The notes beneath the pieces are model-generated. The model worked only from the letters and a program-made list of their open reading frames with translations, searched no databases and was not told the DNA's origin. From NCBI GenBank assembly GCA_905339275.1, contig CAJPFK010000001.1, positions 248,001 through 312,000 of the forward strand: a DNA stretch of 64,000 nucleotides. The letters run 5' to 3'. The position numbers were made by a program, and so were the translations under genes. This stretch comes from Methylophilaceae bacterium (GTDB lineage: Bacteria; Pseudomonadota; Gammaproteobacteria; Burkholderiales; Methylophilaceae). This document shows positions 27,194 to 37,800 of this stretch, one piece after another (the stretch's first letter is position 1; each line of letters begins with the position of its first letter).

Positions 27194-27889
27194 CTATCCT
27201 GCAATGAACTGATAACCGATACCGCGCACGGTTTGTATTGGCGAGCGGCCATCATCCAGTATTCCCAGTTTTTGGCGTAAATTGCTGACATGGACATCAA
27301 CGCTACGGTCGTAACGGTTTTCAGACCGGCCAAGCGCTTGCGAGAACAAATCCGCCTTACTGACCACGCGGCCGGCATTGCGCACTAGCACTTCAAGCAA
27401 GGCATATTCGCTGGTGGTGATGTCCAGCGCCAGCCCACGCCACTCAATTACTCGTTCAGATGGATAAATGGCTATCTTACCGATGCGTGCGACATCGTGC
27501 GTAGACTTGCTTCGATTTTCATCACGGACAGCAACACGGCGCTGTATGGCGCGTAAACGGGCAACCAGTTCACGTGGATTGAATGGTTTTGAGAGGTAAT
27601 CATCGGCGCCGAGCTCAAGGCCGACAATCCGATCTATTTCGTCGCCCTTGGCTGTGAGCATGATGACGGGAACTTGGCTGCTTGCGCGTATGAGGCGTAA
27701 TGTATCGAAACCGTTGAAGCGCGGCATCATTACATCCAGTACTATCAAGTCGTAACTACTGGAAAGAGCTCGTCTGGCACCTTGTTCACCATCATTGGCA
27801 ATATCCAGGGTAAAGTCTTCTGCTCCCAGATATTCGGCCATCATCTGACATAGCTCGATGTCGTCGTCAATTAGCAGTACATGTAGCAA
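27194..27889 (-). CDS. OmpR/CpxR-family response regulator
   Basis: Response regulator of 231 residues. The receiver has LLIDDDIELC, the phospho-accepting Asp in LIVLDVMMPRFNGF and the KPFNPRELVARL segment. The winged helix DNA-binding domain includes LDITTSEYALLEVLVRNAGR, RSVDVHVSNLRQKLG and the terminal TVRGIGYQFIAG. It starts the regulator-kinase operon and faces the RND efflux genes across about 800 bases, an arrangement that suggests control of the pump. Resemblance is to CpxR, with the name left open. Confidence 0.92.
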   Translation of the reverse strand: MLHVLLIDDDIELCQMMAEYLGAEDFTLDIANDGEQGARRALSSSYDLIVLDVMMPRFNGFDTLRLIRASSQVPVIMLTAKGDEIDRIVGLELGADDYLSKPFNPRELVARLRAIQRRVAVRDENRSKSTHDVARIGKIAIYPSERVIEWRGLALDITTSEYALLEVLVRNAGRVVSKADLFSQALGRSENRYDRSVDVHVSNLRQKLGILDDGRSPIQTVRGIGYQFIAG

Positions 27890-28686
27890 CTGAATATCTA
27901 CCTTGTAAGTGTTCGAGTCTGGATTCTGCCAAAGTTTTCCCGCTTTTGGGTGGCGACATTACAAACTTTTACCAAGTATTACATCAGCCAAACCTATCCA
28001 TACAAATAATTATGGAGAATTGGAATCCAACAGATAGCTATCAGCATATAGCGCTCTTGTTTTCAATCCATGATACAAGGATTTTAAATGAACAGGTCTT
28101 ATCGATATCTGTTCTCTGCCTTGTTTCTTGAAGCGTCATTGCTGGCTGGCATTGAATGCGGCAGCCATGCTGAGTCCAGCGAGCGCTCAGGCGAGCATTA
28201 TGGTCACAAGGCATTGCCAAAATTCGGCAGATATCATGGCGTGATGCTGAGGAGTTTGATTTTTACCATAAATTGTGCCGACTTAATTTCAGTAGGGCAG
28301 CAAGCAAAAATATAAAGTGATCCTAGATAAATAAAAATTACATTGGAAAAGAAAGACATTACATGCCTCATTCAAGGCACTGAAGGCGGCATCCAGGGCC
28401 GCGATCTATAACATTTAGTGATGTGCGATATTGTGAATCAGCAAGTCGGTACCACATCGATCATACAGAACTGTGTATCGAATCTTTGCTTTAGGTGCTG
28501 CGCACTGCTTAGCCTGAGCAGAAGCACAAATGAGAGCAATATGAACAAGGAAAACTCAAAAGAGCTAAATACTTGTGGCTGGGGTAATGCTAGGTCTCTT
28601 GAGTTGATTAGTAAGGTATGTTTTTCAGTTTCATCTTAATGACATGTTGTAGATATTTTAAAGAATGTTCAAAACCCGAGGGATAC
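27890..28686. other. Long AT-rich region between regulator and efflux operon
   Basis: About 800 bases with no confident gene. It must hold the divergent promoters of the two-component operon and of the efflux operon. A small reading frame at 28088-28315 is listed separately. Another, 28418-28639, has no Shine-Dalgarno and no recognisable feature. Frequent short stop-broken frames and low GC suggest either decayed coding sequence or a long leader. Confidence 0.4.
28088..28315 (+). CDS. Possible small secreted protein, perhaps frameshifted
   Basis: Frame of 75 residues with AAGG seven bases before the ATG. It starts MNRSYRYLFSALFLEASLLA, which resembles a signal peptide, then HAESSERSGEHYGHKALPKF. 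Reading the same DNA one frame over from about 28125 gives a better signal-peptide end (ALNAAAMLSPASAQAS). That suggests a frameshift in a once-intact gene for a periplasmic protein. A CpxP-like role would fit a position next to a CpxR-like gene, but nothing in the sequence proves it. Confidence 0.25.
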   Translation: MNRSYRYLFSALFLEASLLAGIECGSHAESSERSGEHYGHKALPKFGRYHGVMLRSLIFTINCADLISVGQQAKI

Positions 28687-29934
28687 ATGAGTAAGCACCA
28701 GCCCACCACACAGTCAGCGATCATTCTGGCGTTATTTGCTTTAAGTATATTAATCAATGGTTGTGGGAAATCATCTGCCAAAGAACGTCAGCCTGGCAAG
28801 ACCGAAGAAGTTGGGATTATCGTGATTGAAACCAAACCGCAATTGCTCACAGCTAATCTGCCAGGGCGTACCAATGCACATATGATTGCTGAAATCCGCC
28901 CACAGGTTGGCGGAATTATTCAAAAACGTGAATTTATCGAAGGCGCTTATGTCAAGTCTGGTAACGTACTTTACCAGATAGATCCAGCACCTTACCGTGC
29001 AGTGTATGCTAGTGCTGAAGCCGCCGTAGAAAAAGCAGAAGCAAATCTGGCTTCGCTCAAACTGAAAGCGCAGCGTTATGCTGAACTGGTGAAAATCAAT
29101 GCAGTCAGCAAGCAGGATGATGATGATATTCAGGCTGCACTAAGGCAGGCCCAAGCCGAGCTTTCTCTCTCGAAAGCAGCACTGGATGCTGCTCGCATCA
29201 ACCTTAATTACACCCGAATTCTGTCGCCTATCTCCGGACGCGTGGCCACTTCCACTGTGACCCCAGGAGCATTAGTGACCGCCAATCAAGAAACCGCGCT
29301 GACGACGGTACAGCAGCTTGATCCCATTTATGTCGACGTTATGCAATCCAGTAATGAGTTGCTCAGGCTCAAGCGCGAACTGGCGCGTGGCACATTGAAG
29401 CACTCCGGTGCAGACGAGGCACGTATCAGGATCGTGCTCGAGGATGGCAGTGCCTATGCTCACGAAGGAAAGTTGAAATTTAGCGGTGTCAGTGTCAATG
29501 CTACTTCTGGTGCTGTGACTTTGCGTGCAATAGTGCCCAATCCGGAAGGATTGCTGATGCCGGGCATGTATGTGCATGCCTTGCTGGACGAAGCTGTCGA
29601 TGAACGGGCTATTTTAGTGCCACAACAAAGTGTCAGTCGCAACAGCCGTGGTGAACCAACTGTTTTATTAGTTGGAGAGGGCGACAAGGTAGAAATACGC
29701 CAAATCAGTGTTGATCGGGCGGTTGGTGCTCATTGGCTGGTCACTGGTGGACTGAGTGTTGGTGAAAAGGTGATTGTTGACGGAGTGCAGAAAATAAAAG
29801 TAGGCGATGTCGTGAAGGCTGTTTTGGTACAGCAAATACAGCCAATTGCTAATGAGAGTTCTGAGAGCGAAGAACATACTGGTCACTATCAACCGGTCTC
29901 AGTTAATACTGCGGCTAATGTTGTCGGGCGCTAA
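28687..29934 (+). CDS. RND efflux periplasmic adaptor lipoprotein (AcrA/MexA family)
   Basis: Membrane fusion protein of 415 residues that bridges the pump and the outer-membrane channel. Start at 28687, behind GAGGGA; upstream in-frame Met codons give a senseless extension. The lipobox is ILINGC, so Cys would be lipidated. Next come the barrel-lipoyl half LPGRTNAHMIAEIRPQVGGI and QIDPAPYRAVYASAEAAVEK, a helical hairpin rich in Ala/Lys/Gln, the second half LNYTRILSPISGRVATSTVT, and the C-terminal ILVPQQSVSRNSRGEPTVLL. First gene of a three-gene operon in the AT-rich region. Confidence 0.93.
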   Translation: MSKHQPTTQSAIILALFALSILINGCGKSSAKERQPGKTEEVGIIVIETKPQLLTANLPGRTNAHMIAEIRPQVGGIIQKREFIEGAYVKSGNVLYQIDPAPYRAVYASAEAAVEKAEANLASLKLKAQRYAELVKINAVSKQDDDDIQAALRQAQAELSLSKAALDAARINLNYTRILSPISGRVATSTVTPGALVTANQETALTTVQQLDPIYVDVMQSSNELLRLKRELARGTLKHSGADEARIRIVLEDGSAYAHEGKLKFSGVSVNATSGAVTLRAIVPNPEGLLMPGMYVHALLDEAVDERAILVPQQSVSRNSRGEPTVLLVGEGDKVEIRQISVDRAVGAHWLVTGGLSVGEKVIVDGVQKIKVGDVVKAVLVQQIQPIANESSESEEHTGHYQPVSVNTAANVVGR

Positions 29935-29947
29935 GGAGTAACCAATC

Positions 29948-32900
29948 ATGGCGCATTTCTTTATTGATCGTCCTATTTTTGCGTGGGTGATTGCAATAGT
30001 CATCATGCTTGCTGGCGCAGGTTCAATCAGTATGTTGGCGTTGGAGCAATATCCTGACATCGCACCCCCAAGAGTGACAATCAGCGCAACTTATACAGGA
30101 GCTTCCGCCAAGACCATTGAAGATTCCGTGACCCAAGTGATCGAACAGTATATGAAAGGAATTGATAACCTCACTTATATTTCATCCAGTAGTACTTCTT
30201 CTGGTAATGCCAGAATTACGCTGACCTTTGATGCTGGCACTGACCCTGATGTAGCTCAGATGCAGGTGCAGAATAAATTGCAGCAGGCTATGCCGCGCCT
30301 GCCTCAAGTGGTACAAAACCTGGGCGTGACTGTTGCCAAGACCGGTATCGATTTTCTGATGGTGATATCGCTGATTTCGGATGATGAGAAAGTTACTTCG
30401 ATTGATATCGGCGATTATATATCCGGTACGTTGCTGGACCAGATTAGCCGTATCGATGGCGTGGGTGATGTACAACCCTTGGGTGCTGGTTATGCCATGC
30501 GTATATGGTTAGATCCCGCCAAATTGCAAAAATACAGTCTGATACCGTCGGATATCAGTACCGCGATCCGTGCACAGAATACTGAAGTATCTGCCGGCCA
30601 GCTTGGCGCCTTACCAGCGGCTAGTAATCAACAGCTTAATGCGACTATTACGGCCCGCAGCAAATTGCAGACGGTTGAGGAGTTTAGTGACATTGTTGTC
30701 AAGTCATCCACAGACGGTGCCATTGTAAAATTAAGTGATGTAGCACGTCTGGAACTGGGTGCAGAAAGCTATACACCAGTCGCCAGTTTCAAAGGACGGA
30801 CTTCGGCTGCTATGGGAGTGAAACTTTCAGCTGGTGCCAATGCCTTGAAGACGGCACAAGCCGTGCTTGCCAAACTGGATGAATTGAAACCTTATTTTCC
30901 GGCCGACCTACATCTGCACACGGCTGTACCGAACGACACTACACCATTTGTACGTGTTTCCATCAAAGAGGTCGTAAAGTCGCTGATTGAGGCCATCATT
31001 TTGGTGGTACTTATCATGTATCTGTTCCTGCAGAATATACGTGCCACTATTATTCCTGCCATTGCTGTGCCGGTAGTGCTGTTAGGTACTTTTGGAGTAT
31101 TGGCTGCATTCGGTTATTCCATCAATACCCTGACTATGTTTGGGCTAGTACTGGCTATCGGTCTGCTAGTCGATGATGCGATCGTTGTCGTAGAGAATGT
31201 CGAGCGGGTAATGAGCGAAGAAGGGCTTTCGCCTAAACAGGCCACACGTAAATCCATGCGGGAAATTACTGGTGCATTGATCGGTATTACGTTGGTTTTG
31301 TCTGCTGTATTTGTTCCGATGGCCTTTTTTGGCGGATCAACGGGCGTTATTTATCGGCAGTTCTCCATCACGATCGTCTCGGCTATGCTGCTATCTGTAC
31401 TAGTTGCCTTAACGTTGACTCCAGCTTTGTGCGCTACTGTACTGAAGCCAATAGACCGTACCTGCCACAAAACTCAACGAGGGGTCGGTTACCGCTTTTT
31501 TACATGGTTTAATCGAGCATTCGATAGAACCTCGAAAAACTATGAATCCATAGTTGATGGCATTCTTTGCCACAAAGGCAGAGGTTTGTTGATATATGGA
31601 GTGATTGCCGGATTGATGGTGGTCTTGTTTATGCGATTGCCCACTTCGTTTTTGCCGGATGAAGATCAAGGCATTCTGATGACACAGGTGCAGTTACCAG
31701 TGGGCGCGACCGACCAGCGCATGCAAAAGGTAATGAGTGAGGTTGAGCAATACCTGTTATCTAGAACAGATGTAATAAACGAATTTATCACCATTACAGG
31801 CATGGGACAGGGCGGCGGCGGTAGCCAGAATTCTGGGCGTGCATTTATCAAACTAAAGGACTGGAGTGAACGCAAAGGCAAGGGTCAAAGTGCTGCTGAC
31901 ATAGCTCAACAGGCGACGAAAGCGTTGTCCGGGATTCGTGATGCCAAGGTTTTTGTTATGCAGCCGCCAGTAGTGCGCGGCCTTGGGCAAAGCTCAGGTT
32001 TTACCTTGCAATTAAAAGATCTCGGCGGGTTGGGACATGAAGCATTACTTCAGGCACGTGACCACTTTATCTCATTGGCGACAGAGGACACGAGGCTGTC
32101 CAAGGTCAGAGCCAATGGTCTCGACGATACGCCGCTATTCCGGATTAATATAGACGATAAGAAAGCGGGTGCCTTTAATCTTGCAACTGAAGATATCAAT
32201 AGCACGCTATCGATAGCTATGGGCGGCAGTTATGTGAATGACTTCCTGAACAAGGGGCGTGTCAAGAAAGTTTATCTGCAGGGCGATGCGCCATATCGCA
32301 TGCTGCCGGAAAATATCAGCAGTTGGTACGTGCGGAATTCCAACGGTCAGATGGTACCGTTTTCCTCGTTTTCCAGTAATCATTGGTCTTATGGGTCGCC
32401 TTTGCTTGAACGGTATAACGGCACATCTTCTGTTGAGATTGTCGGCGAAGCGGCTGGCGGCGTCAGCTCAGGTGTTGCCATGAATATTGCTGAAGAGATT
32501 GTGAAAAAGCTGCCGGAAGGTATCGGTTTTGAGTGGAGTGGTCAGTCTTATCAGGAGCGCTTGTCAGGTTCGCAAGCGCCTTTGCTTTATACTATCTCCA
32601 TAATCTTCGTATTCTTGTGCCTGGCTGCCTTGTATGAAAGTTGGGCCGTACCTTTTTCCGTAATCCTGATTGTGCCGTTGGGGATTGTCGGTGCATTACT
32701 TGCCACGACATTGCGTGGTATGTCTGGTGATGTTTATTTTCAAGTTGGTTTGCTGACCACGGTCGGTCTAGCTTCTAAAAATGCGATTCTGATTGTTGAG
32801 TTTGCCAAACATCTGCAAGAGCAAGGCTACGACCTGATGGAAGCGACATTACGTGCGGTACGGTTGCGTTTACGGCCGATTTTGATGACGTCGCTAGCGT

Positions 32901-33121
32901 TTGTCTTTGGTGTTTTACCCTTGGCGTTAAGTAATGGTGCTGGTGCTGCCAGCCGTCAGGCCATTGGTACCGGTGTTTTGGGTGGCATGCTGACAGCCAC
33001 CTTTCTGGGTATATTCTTCGTCCCTTTGTTTTTCGTGCTAATCCGCAGTTGGTTCCCTTATACAAAACTGGATGATGAGCCGCGAGTATCAATCAACGAG
33101 GTAGAGCCGGCGGGGATTTAA
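29948..33121 (+). CDS. RND efflux pump inner-membrane transporter (AcrB/MexB, HAE1 family)
   Basis: Proton-driven multidrug transporter of 1057 residues, the usual size. It opens [20 protein letters not shown] and has the family blocks [18 protein letters not shown], the proton-relay double aspartate in [18 protein letters not shown], a second-half [16 protein letters not shown], and the late [19 protein letters not shown] segment. Both six-helix repeats with large periplasmic loops are complete. It starts 13 bases after the adaptor gene, and the outer-membrane factor follows after one base. Substrates cannot be read from sequence. Confidence 0.95.
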   Translation: MAHFFIDRPIFAWVIAIVIMLAGAGSISMLALEQYPDIAPPRVTISATYTGASAKTIEDSVTQVIEQYMKGIDNLTYISSSSTSSGNARITLTFDAGTDPDVAQMQVQNKLQQAMPRLPQVVQNLGVTVAKTGIDFLMVISLISDDEKVTSIDIGDYISGTLLDQISRIDGVGDVQPLGAGYAMRIWLDPAKLQKYSLIPSDISTAIRAQNTEVSAGQLGALPAASNQQLNATITARSKLQTVEEFSDIVVKSSTDGAIVKLSDVARLELGAESYTPVASFKGRTSAAMGVKLSAGANALKTAQAVLAKLDELKPYFPADLHLHTAVPNDTTPFVRVSIKEVVKSLIEAIILVVLIMYLFLQNIRATIIPAIAVPVVLLGTFGVLAAFGYSINTLTMFGLVLAIGLLVDDAIVVVENVERVMSEEGLSPKQATRKSMREITGALIGITLVLSAVFVPMAFFGGSTGVIYRQFSITIVSAMLLSVLVALTLTPALCATVLKPIDRTCHKTQRGVGYRFFTWFNRAFDRTSKNYESIVDGILCHKGRGLLIYGVIAGLMVVLFMRLPTSFLPDEDQGILMTQVQLPVGATDQRMQKVMSEVEQYLLSRTDVINEFITITGMGQGGGGSQNSGRAFIKLKDWSERKGKGQSAADIAQQATKALSGIRDAKVFVMQPPVVRGLGQSSGFTLQLKDLGGLGHEALLQARDHFISLATEDTRLSKVRANGLDDTPLFRINIDDKKAGAFNLATEDINSTLSIAMGGSYVNDFLNKGRVKKVYLQGDAPYRMLPENISSWYVRNSNGQMVPFSSFSSNHWSYGSPLLERYNGTSSVEIVGEAAGGVSSGVAMNIAEEIVKKLPEGIGFEWSGQSYQERLSGSQAPLLYTISIIFVFLCLAALYESWAVPFSVILIVPLGIVGALLATTLRGMSGDVYFQVGLLTTVGLASKNAILIVEFAKHLQEQGYDLMEATLRAVRLRLRPILMTSLAFVFGVLPLALSNGAGAASRQAIGTGVLGGMLTATFLGIFFVPLFFVLIRSWFPYTKLDDEPRVSINEVEPAGI

Positions 33122-33122
33122 G

Positions 33123-34547
33123 ATGCATATCATAAAGACTAATTTATTCCTTGCTACGGCCTTGATTGCAATACTCCCGGGGTGCGCAAGTATGGCGCCT
33201 GACTACAAAGTACCGGAAGCACCGGTGTCTGAATTCTGGCCCAGTAAAACAACAACGGCTTCATTTAATGCTGCGGATATTGGCTGGCGTGAATTTTTCG
33301 TTGACGAGAAATTACGACAGGTGATTGATCTCGCCCTGAAAAACAACCGTGATTTGCGTGTTGCGGCTTTGAATATAGAAAAAGCCCGTGCACAGTATCA
33401 GATACAACGTGCGGATTTGTTTCCCAGTATCAATGCCATTGGCACCAGTACCGCTGAGCGAACTGCTACTGCGCAAAGCAATGTTTCTCATAGTTATCGT
33501 GCTACCGTAGGTTTTAGTGCCTATGAATTAGATTTTTTCGGGCGTATTCGCAGTCTCAATGATCAAGCTTTACAGTTGTTCCTGGCGACTGAGGAAGCCA
33601 GACGTAGTACGCATATCGCCTTGGTGGCCGAGGTCGCAATCGCGTGGTTGACGCTCGGAGCTGACCGAGAGCGTTTGAAACTGGCTGAGGATACCTTGCA
33701 AAATCAGCGGGAAAGCTATGATCTCACTAAGCGTAGTTTTGAACTTGGCGTATCTTCTGCGCTTGATCTAAGACAAGTACAAATCAGTGTCGATACTGCC
33801 AGAGCAGATATCGCCCGTTACAAGAATCTTGTCAAGCAAGATGAGAATGCGCTGATCCTGCTTGTCGGTTTGCCGTTGCCAGCAAGTCTGTATGGGGAAT
33901 TGCTTGTGAGCAAGGGTGCCATATTGGCTGACTTGCCCGTAGGTATTCCATCAGAAGTGCTACGGAAGCGGCCGGATGTGCTGCAAGCCGAACGTACTTT
34001 ACGTGCTGCCAATGCCAATATCGGCGCTGCACGCGCGGCATTCTTTCCCAGCATAACCCTGACTGCGGCGGCCGGTATCGCCAGTAGCGAGCTTTCCGGA
34101 TTGTTCGGCTCGGGTTCCGGTGTCTGGTCATTTACGCCTTCAATTAACTTGCCTATTTTTAATGCCGGGCGTAACCGGGCAAATTTGGACGTCGCACAAG
34201 TAGAGCGTGACATTACAGTAGCCCAGTATGAGAAAGCTATTCAGCGTGCATTCCGTGAAGTTGCGGATGCGCTTGGGCAGCGTGAAAATCTGGATGACCA
34301 GATAAAGGCACAACGTTCGCTGGTAGAAGCTTCAAGCGAGAGTTACCGCTTATCCGATGCCAGATTTAAAAGCGGAATAGACAGTTATCTAGCAGTGTTG
34401 GATTCACAACGGACGCTTTACACCTCGCAGCAAAACCTGATCACAGTCAGGTTGTCGGAGCTAGCCAGCCAAGTTACCCTTTACAAAACACTTGGGGGTG
34501 GTTGGAATGAAGAAAATATTGTCGCGACAGGCTATTCGGTGCAATAA
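33123..34547 (+). CDS. RND efflux outer-membrane channel lipoprotein (OprM/NodT family)
   Basis: Outer-membrane factor of 474 residues. The signal ends in a lipobox ILPGC, so this is a lipoprotein like OprM. Early [12 protein letters not shown] and the paired repeats are typical: [20 protein letters not shown] with [10 protein letters not shown] in the first half, and [20 protein letters not shown] with [19 protein letters not shown] in the second. With the two genes before it, it forms a complete tripartite exporter. The gene ends at the edge of the AT-rich block, 58 bases before a decayed LuxR-type fragment. Confidence 0.93.
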   Translation: MHIIKTNLFLATALIAILPGCASMAPDYKVPEAPVSEFWPSKTTTASFNAADIGWREFFVDEKLRQVIDLALKNNRDLRVAALNIEKARAQYQIQRADLFPSINAIGTSTAERTATAQSNVSHSYRATVGFSAYELDFFGRIRSLNDQALQLFLATEEARRSTHIALVAEVAIAWLTLGADRERLKLAEDTLQNQRESYDLTKRSFELGVSSALDLRQVQISVDTARADIARYKNLVKQDENALILLVGLPLPASLYGELLVSKGAILADLPVGIPSEVLRKRPDVLQAERTLRAANANIGAARAAFFPSITLTAAAGIASSELSGLFGSGSGVWSFTPSINLPIFNAGRNRANLDVAQVERDITVAQYEKAIQRAFREVADALGQRENLDDQIKAQRSLVEASSESYRLSDARFKSGIDSYLAVLDSQRTLYTSQQNLITVRLSELASQVTLYKTLGGGWNEENIVATGYSVQ

Positions 34548-34604
34548 ATCGATCATTTCTTGTTTTATGGGATTAATAAGCTTCGCTGTAAGGTGATCCA
34601 ACTT

Positions 34605-34731
34605 GAATCTGAAGTGCTTTACTGGGCCACCAAGGGAAAAACTAACCGCGACATTAGCGACTCAGCCCGAGAGCGGTGAGCAAACATATGGCATGTGTTT
34701 ATAAATTGGGTGTGGAAACGCGCACGACAGT
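34605..34731 (+). pseudogene. Decayed LuxR-type DNA-binding domain fragment
   Basis: The DNA from 34609 reads ESEVLYWATKGKTNRDISD, matching EAEVLYWAIKGKTNRDIGD of the intact regulator at 19283-20227. A short internal deletion then shifts the frame. In the next frame the match resumes as SPRAVSKHMACVYKLGVETR against SPRTVNKHMEHVFVKLGVET. Only this helix-turn-helix part survives; the receiver half is absent and the rest of the tail is unrecognisable. It is therefore the relic of a paralogous or duplicated regulator. The remaining bases up to 34860 show nothing I can identify. Confidence 0.8.
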
Positions 34732-34860
34732 GATCTTCATCACGGTCACGTACTTTGGGGTGCTAGCACAGGCAGTTCGGTCGCAGTCGGCAGTGAAACG
34801 ATATACGGTCGATTCCTGTCAAATTATTGGGGTCAGCGTCAACTGATCTTCTGGGCAGGC

Positions 34861-37800
34861 TTAATATTGATAAGCAGATTCAGCGTCATCGTCCATAGGG
34901 CCTGGTAAGCCGATAGCAACATCGACAACATGCTCGCCCCTGTCATTGACCAGTGAGAGGCAGGAGCCGTCCTGCTTGATTCCATCGACGCTGACGGTCA
35001 GGTAATCGCGGTTAGCCTGCCGCTGCATGACGGTGATCTGGTAGAAGGTATCCAGATGGCGGTAGCGAAGTTTGAACTGATGCCAATCGGCAGGCAGACA
35101 GGGGGCGAAATGCAGCGTTTCGTTTTCTAGCGTCAACCCCAGCAGGGATTCGATGATGAGCCGGTACATCCAGCCGGATGAGCCTGTATACCAGGTCCAG
35201 CCGCCTCGTCCGATGTGCGGAGACACGGCATAGATGTCGGCGGCGATGACATAGGGTTCTACCTTGTAGATGGCGATGGCTTCAGGCGTGCGGCCATGGT
35301 TGAGCGGATTGATCATGTCCAGCAGTTCCCAGGCGCGTGCATTGTCGCCCAGCTTGGCGAAGGCCATGGCAGCCCAGATCGCGGCATGGGTGTATTGGCC
35401 GCCATTTTCACGGACGCCGGGTACGTAGCCTTTGATGTAGCCTGGATTTCTGTCGGATTTATCGAACGGCGGATCGAGCAATTGCACCAGCCCATGCTCG
35501 CGCCGCACCAGCCGTCGGTCGACTGCCTCCATGCCGGCGCGCGAACGCTCGGGATCGCCTGCGCCGGACAATACTGACCAGCTCTGCGAGATGGAATCGA
35601 TCTGGCATTCTTCATTGCCTGCCGAACCCAATGGGGTGCCGTCGTCGAAATAGGCGCGTCTGTACCAGTTGCCATCCCAGCCGTGCTTTTCGATGTTGGC
35701 TTGCAATTTAACGGCTTCCTGTTGGCAGCGTTCGACGAAGGCCAGGTCTCCGCGAAGCCTGGCCACAGGCGTGAAGCGCATCAATACTTCATAGAGGAAG
35801 AATCCCAGCCAGACGCTTTCCCCTTTGCCTTCGCTGCCTACTTTGTCCATGCCGTCGTTCCAGTCGCAGGAGCCGATCAGCGGCAAGCCGTGCACGCCGA
35901 AGTTGAAGCCGCGCATGATGGCGCGTTTGCAGTGCTCGTAAAGCGTGGCGGATTCGTTAGAGCAGGCTGGCAGGTCATAGTAGGAGTCTTCTTCGGGATT
36001 GACCTGGCGGCCGCTCAGGAAAACGATGGTTTCATCGAGCACGCCGCTGTCGCCCGAGCCAAGCACGTATCTGCTGGTGGCCAACGCCAGCCACAGATAG
36101 TCATCGGAGCAGTGGGTGCGCACGCCGCGATTGGAGGGCGGATGCCACCAGTGCTGCGCATCGCCTTCGACGAACTGGTGCGCTGCGCAAAGCAGCAGAT
36201 GCTCGCGCGCCATGTGCGGCTGCGCGTATATCAGGGCCATGACATCCTGCAACTGGTCGCGGAAGCCGAAGGCGCCGCCGGATTGGTAAAAACCGCTGCG
36301 CGCCCATAGACGGCAGGCGATGGTCTGGTAGAGCAGCCAGCCGTTGGTCAGTATGTTGAGCGATACATCCGGCGTTTCGATCTGCACCGCGCCCAGCGTA
36401 TGCGTCCAATGGCCGGTCACCGCTGCCAGCGCTTCGCGTGCCGCTGCTGTTCCTTTGAAGCGCTGCACTAGGCTGCTGACATCCACGCTGCGCCGTCCGG
36501 CCACACCCAGCATGAAGACGGTTTCCCGTTGTTCGCCGTCAGCCAGGTCGAATGGGATCTGGATCGCCGCGCAGGGGTCCAGGCCCGCACCCAGCTTGCC
36601 TGACAGGCGCGCGCGCAGCATGGCCGCAGGCTTCTGCAGATTGCCATTGCGGCCGATGAATTCGGTGCGGTCACCACTGATGGAGATGTTGCCGGTGTTA
36701 TGTGCGATGGCATCGACATAGAAGAAAGCGGTGTGATCGGGAAAATCCGCGTTGTAGGCGTTTCTGGCGAATAATGCGCCGGTGAGCGGGTCCGCTTCGG
36801 TGACGATGTGCATGGCCGATTTCTGGCGCAGATCGCCCAGTACCCATTCGACGTATCCGGTTGCCGACAACCGGCGCGCCCGGCCTGAGTCATTGCGCAC
36901 TTTCAGCACTGAGAACTTGATGGATGCATCAAGCGCCACATAGACCGTGAGTGCGGAGTGGATGCCGTCTTCGATATGCTCGAACACGCTATAGCCGAAA
37001 CCGTGCCGGGTGACATAGTCGCCCGTGCCTCGACACGGTAGCGGTGTCGGCGACCAGAAGTGCCCTGTCTCTTCATCGCGCAGATAGAATGCCTCGCCGC
37101 CGCCATCCGAGACCGGGTCGTTCGACCATGGCGTCAGGCGGAATTCGTGCGCATTCTCGCCCCAGGTATAAGCTTGCCCGCTTTCCGAGATCACGCTGCC
37201 GAAGTGCGCGTTGGCGATGACGTTCACCCAGGGGGCAGGCGTACGGCTGGCTTCGTTCGTCGTGATGACATATTCGCGGCCGTCCGGCGTGAATCCGCCC
37301 AGGCCGTTGAACAGCAGCAGGTCCTGCGGCTGGAGCGAAGCCGCCGCTGGCTGGCTGGTCGCTTGCCTGCTTGGAACAAGTTGCGGCACGCGGACTTCGA
37401 TCGGCCCGCGGCGGTTGATCTGCTCTGCCAATGTGCCACGGCTGTCGGACACGATCGCACGTGCGACGGATTGCAGCAGGATGCGGTCGTCATTGGGGAT
37501 CTGGTCCGCGAGGCGCACGAAGATGCCGCCGGGCCGTTCCATGGCATGCGGTTCGATGCCGGAGGCGACCAGGCCCATGATCTGGTCCTGCAGTCCCTGG
37601 CGGTATCCGGCATGGTCTTCGTTCCAGATGACGAGATCGACCGCGAGGCCTTTCATGCGCCAATAGGCATGGGCCTGGACCAGCTGACGCACCAGTTCGA
37701 TGTTTTTGGCGCTGCTGATCTGCAGCAGCACGATGGGCAGATCGCCCGAGATCGCATAACTCCAGAGCCCGGACTGGCCGCGATGGTTCATGGTCAGTAT

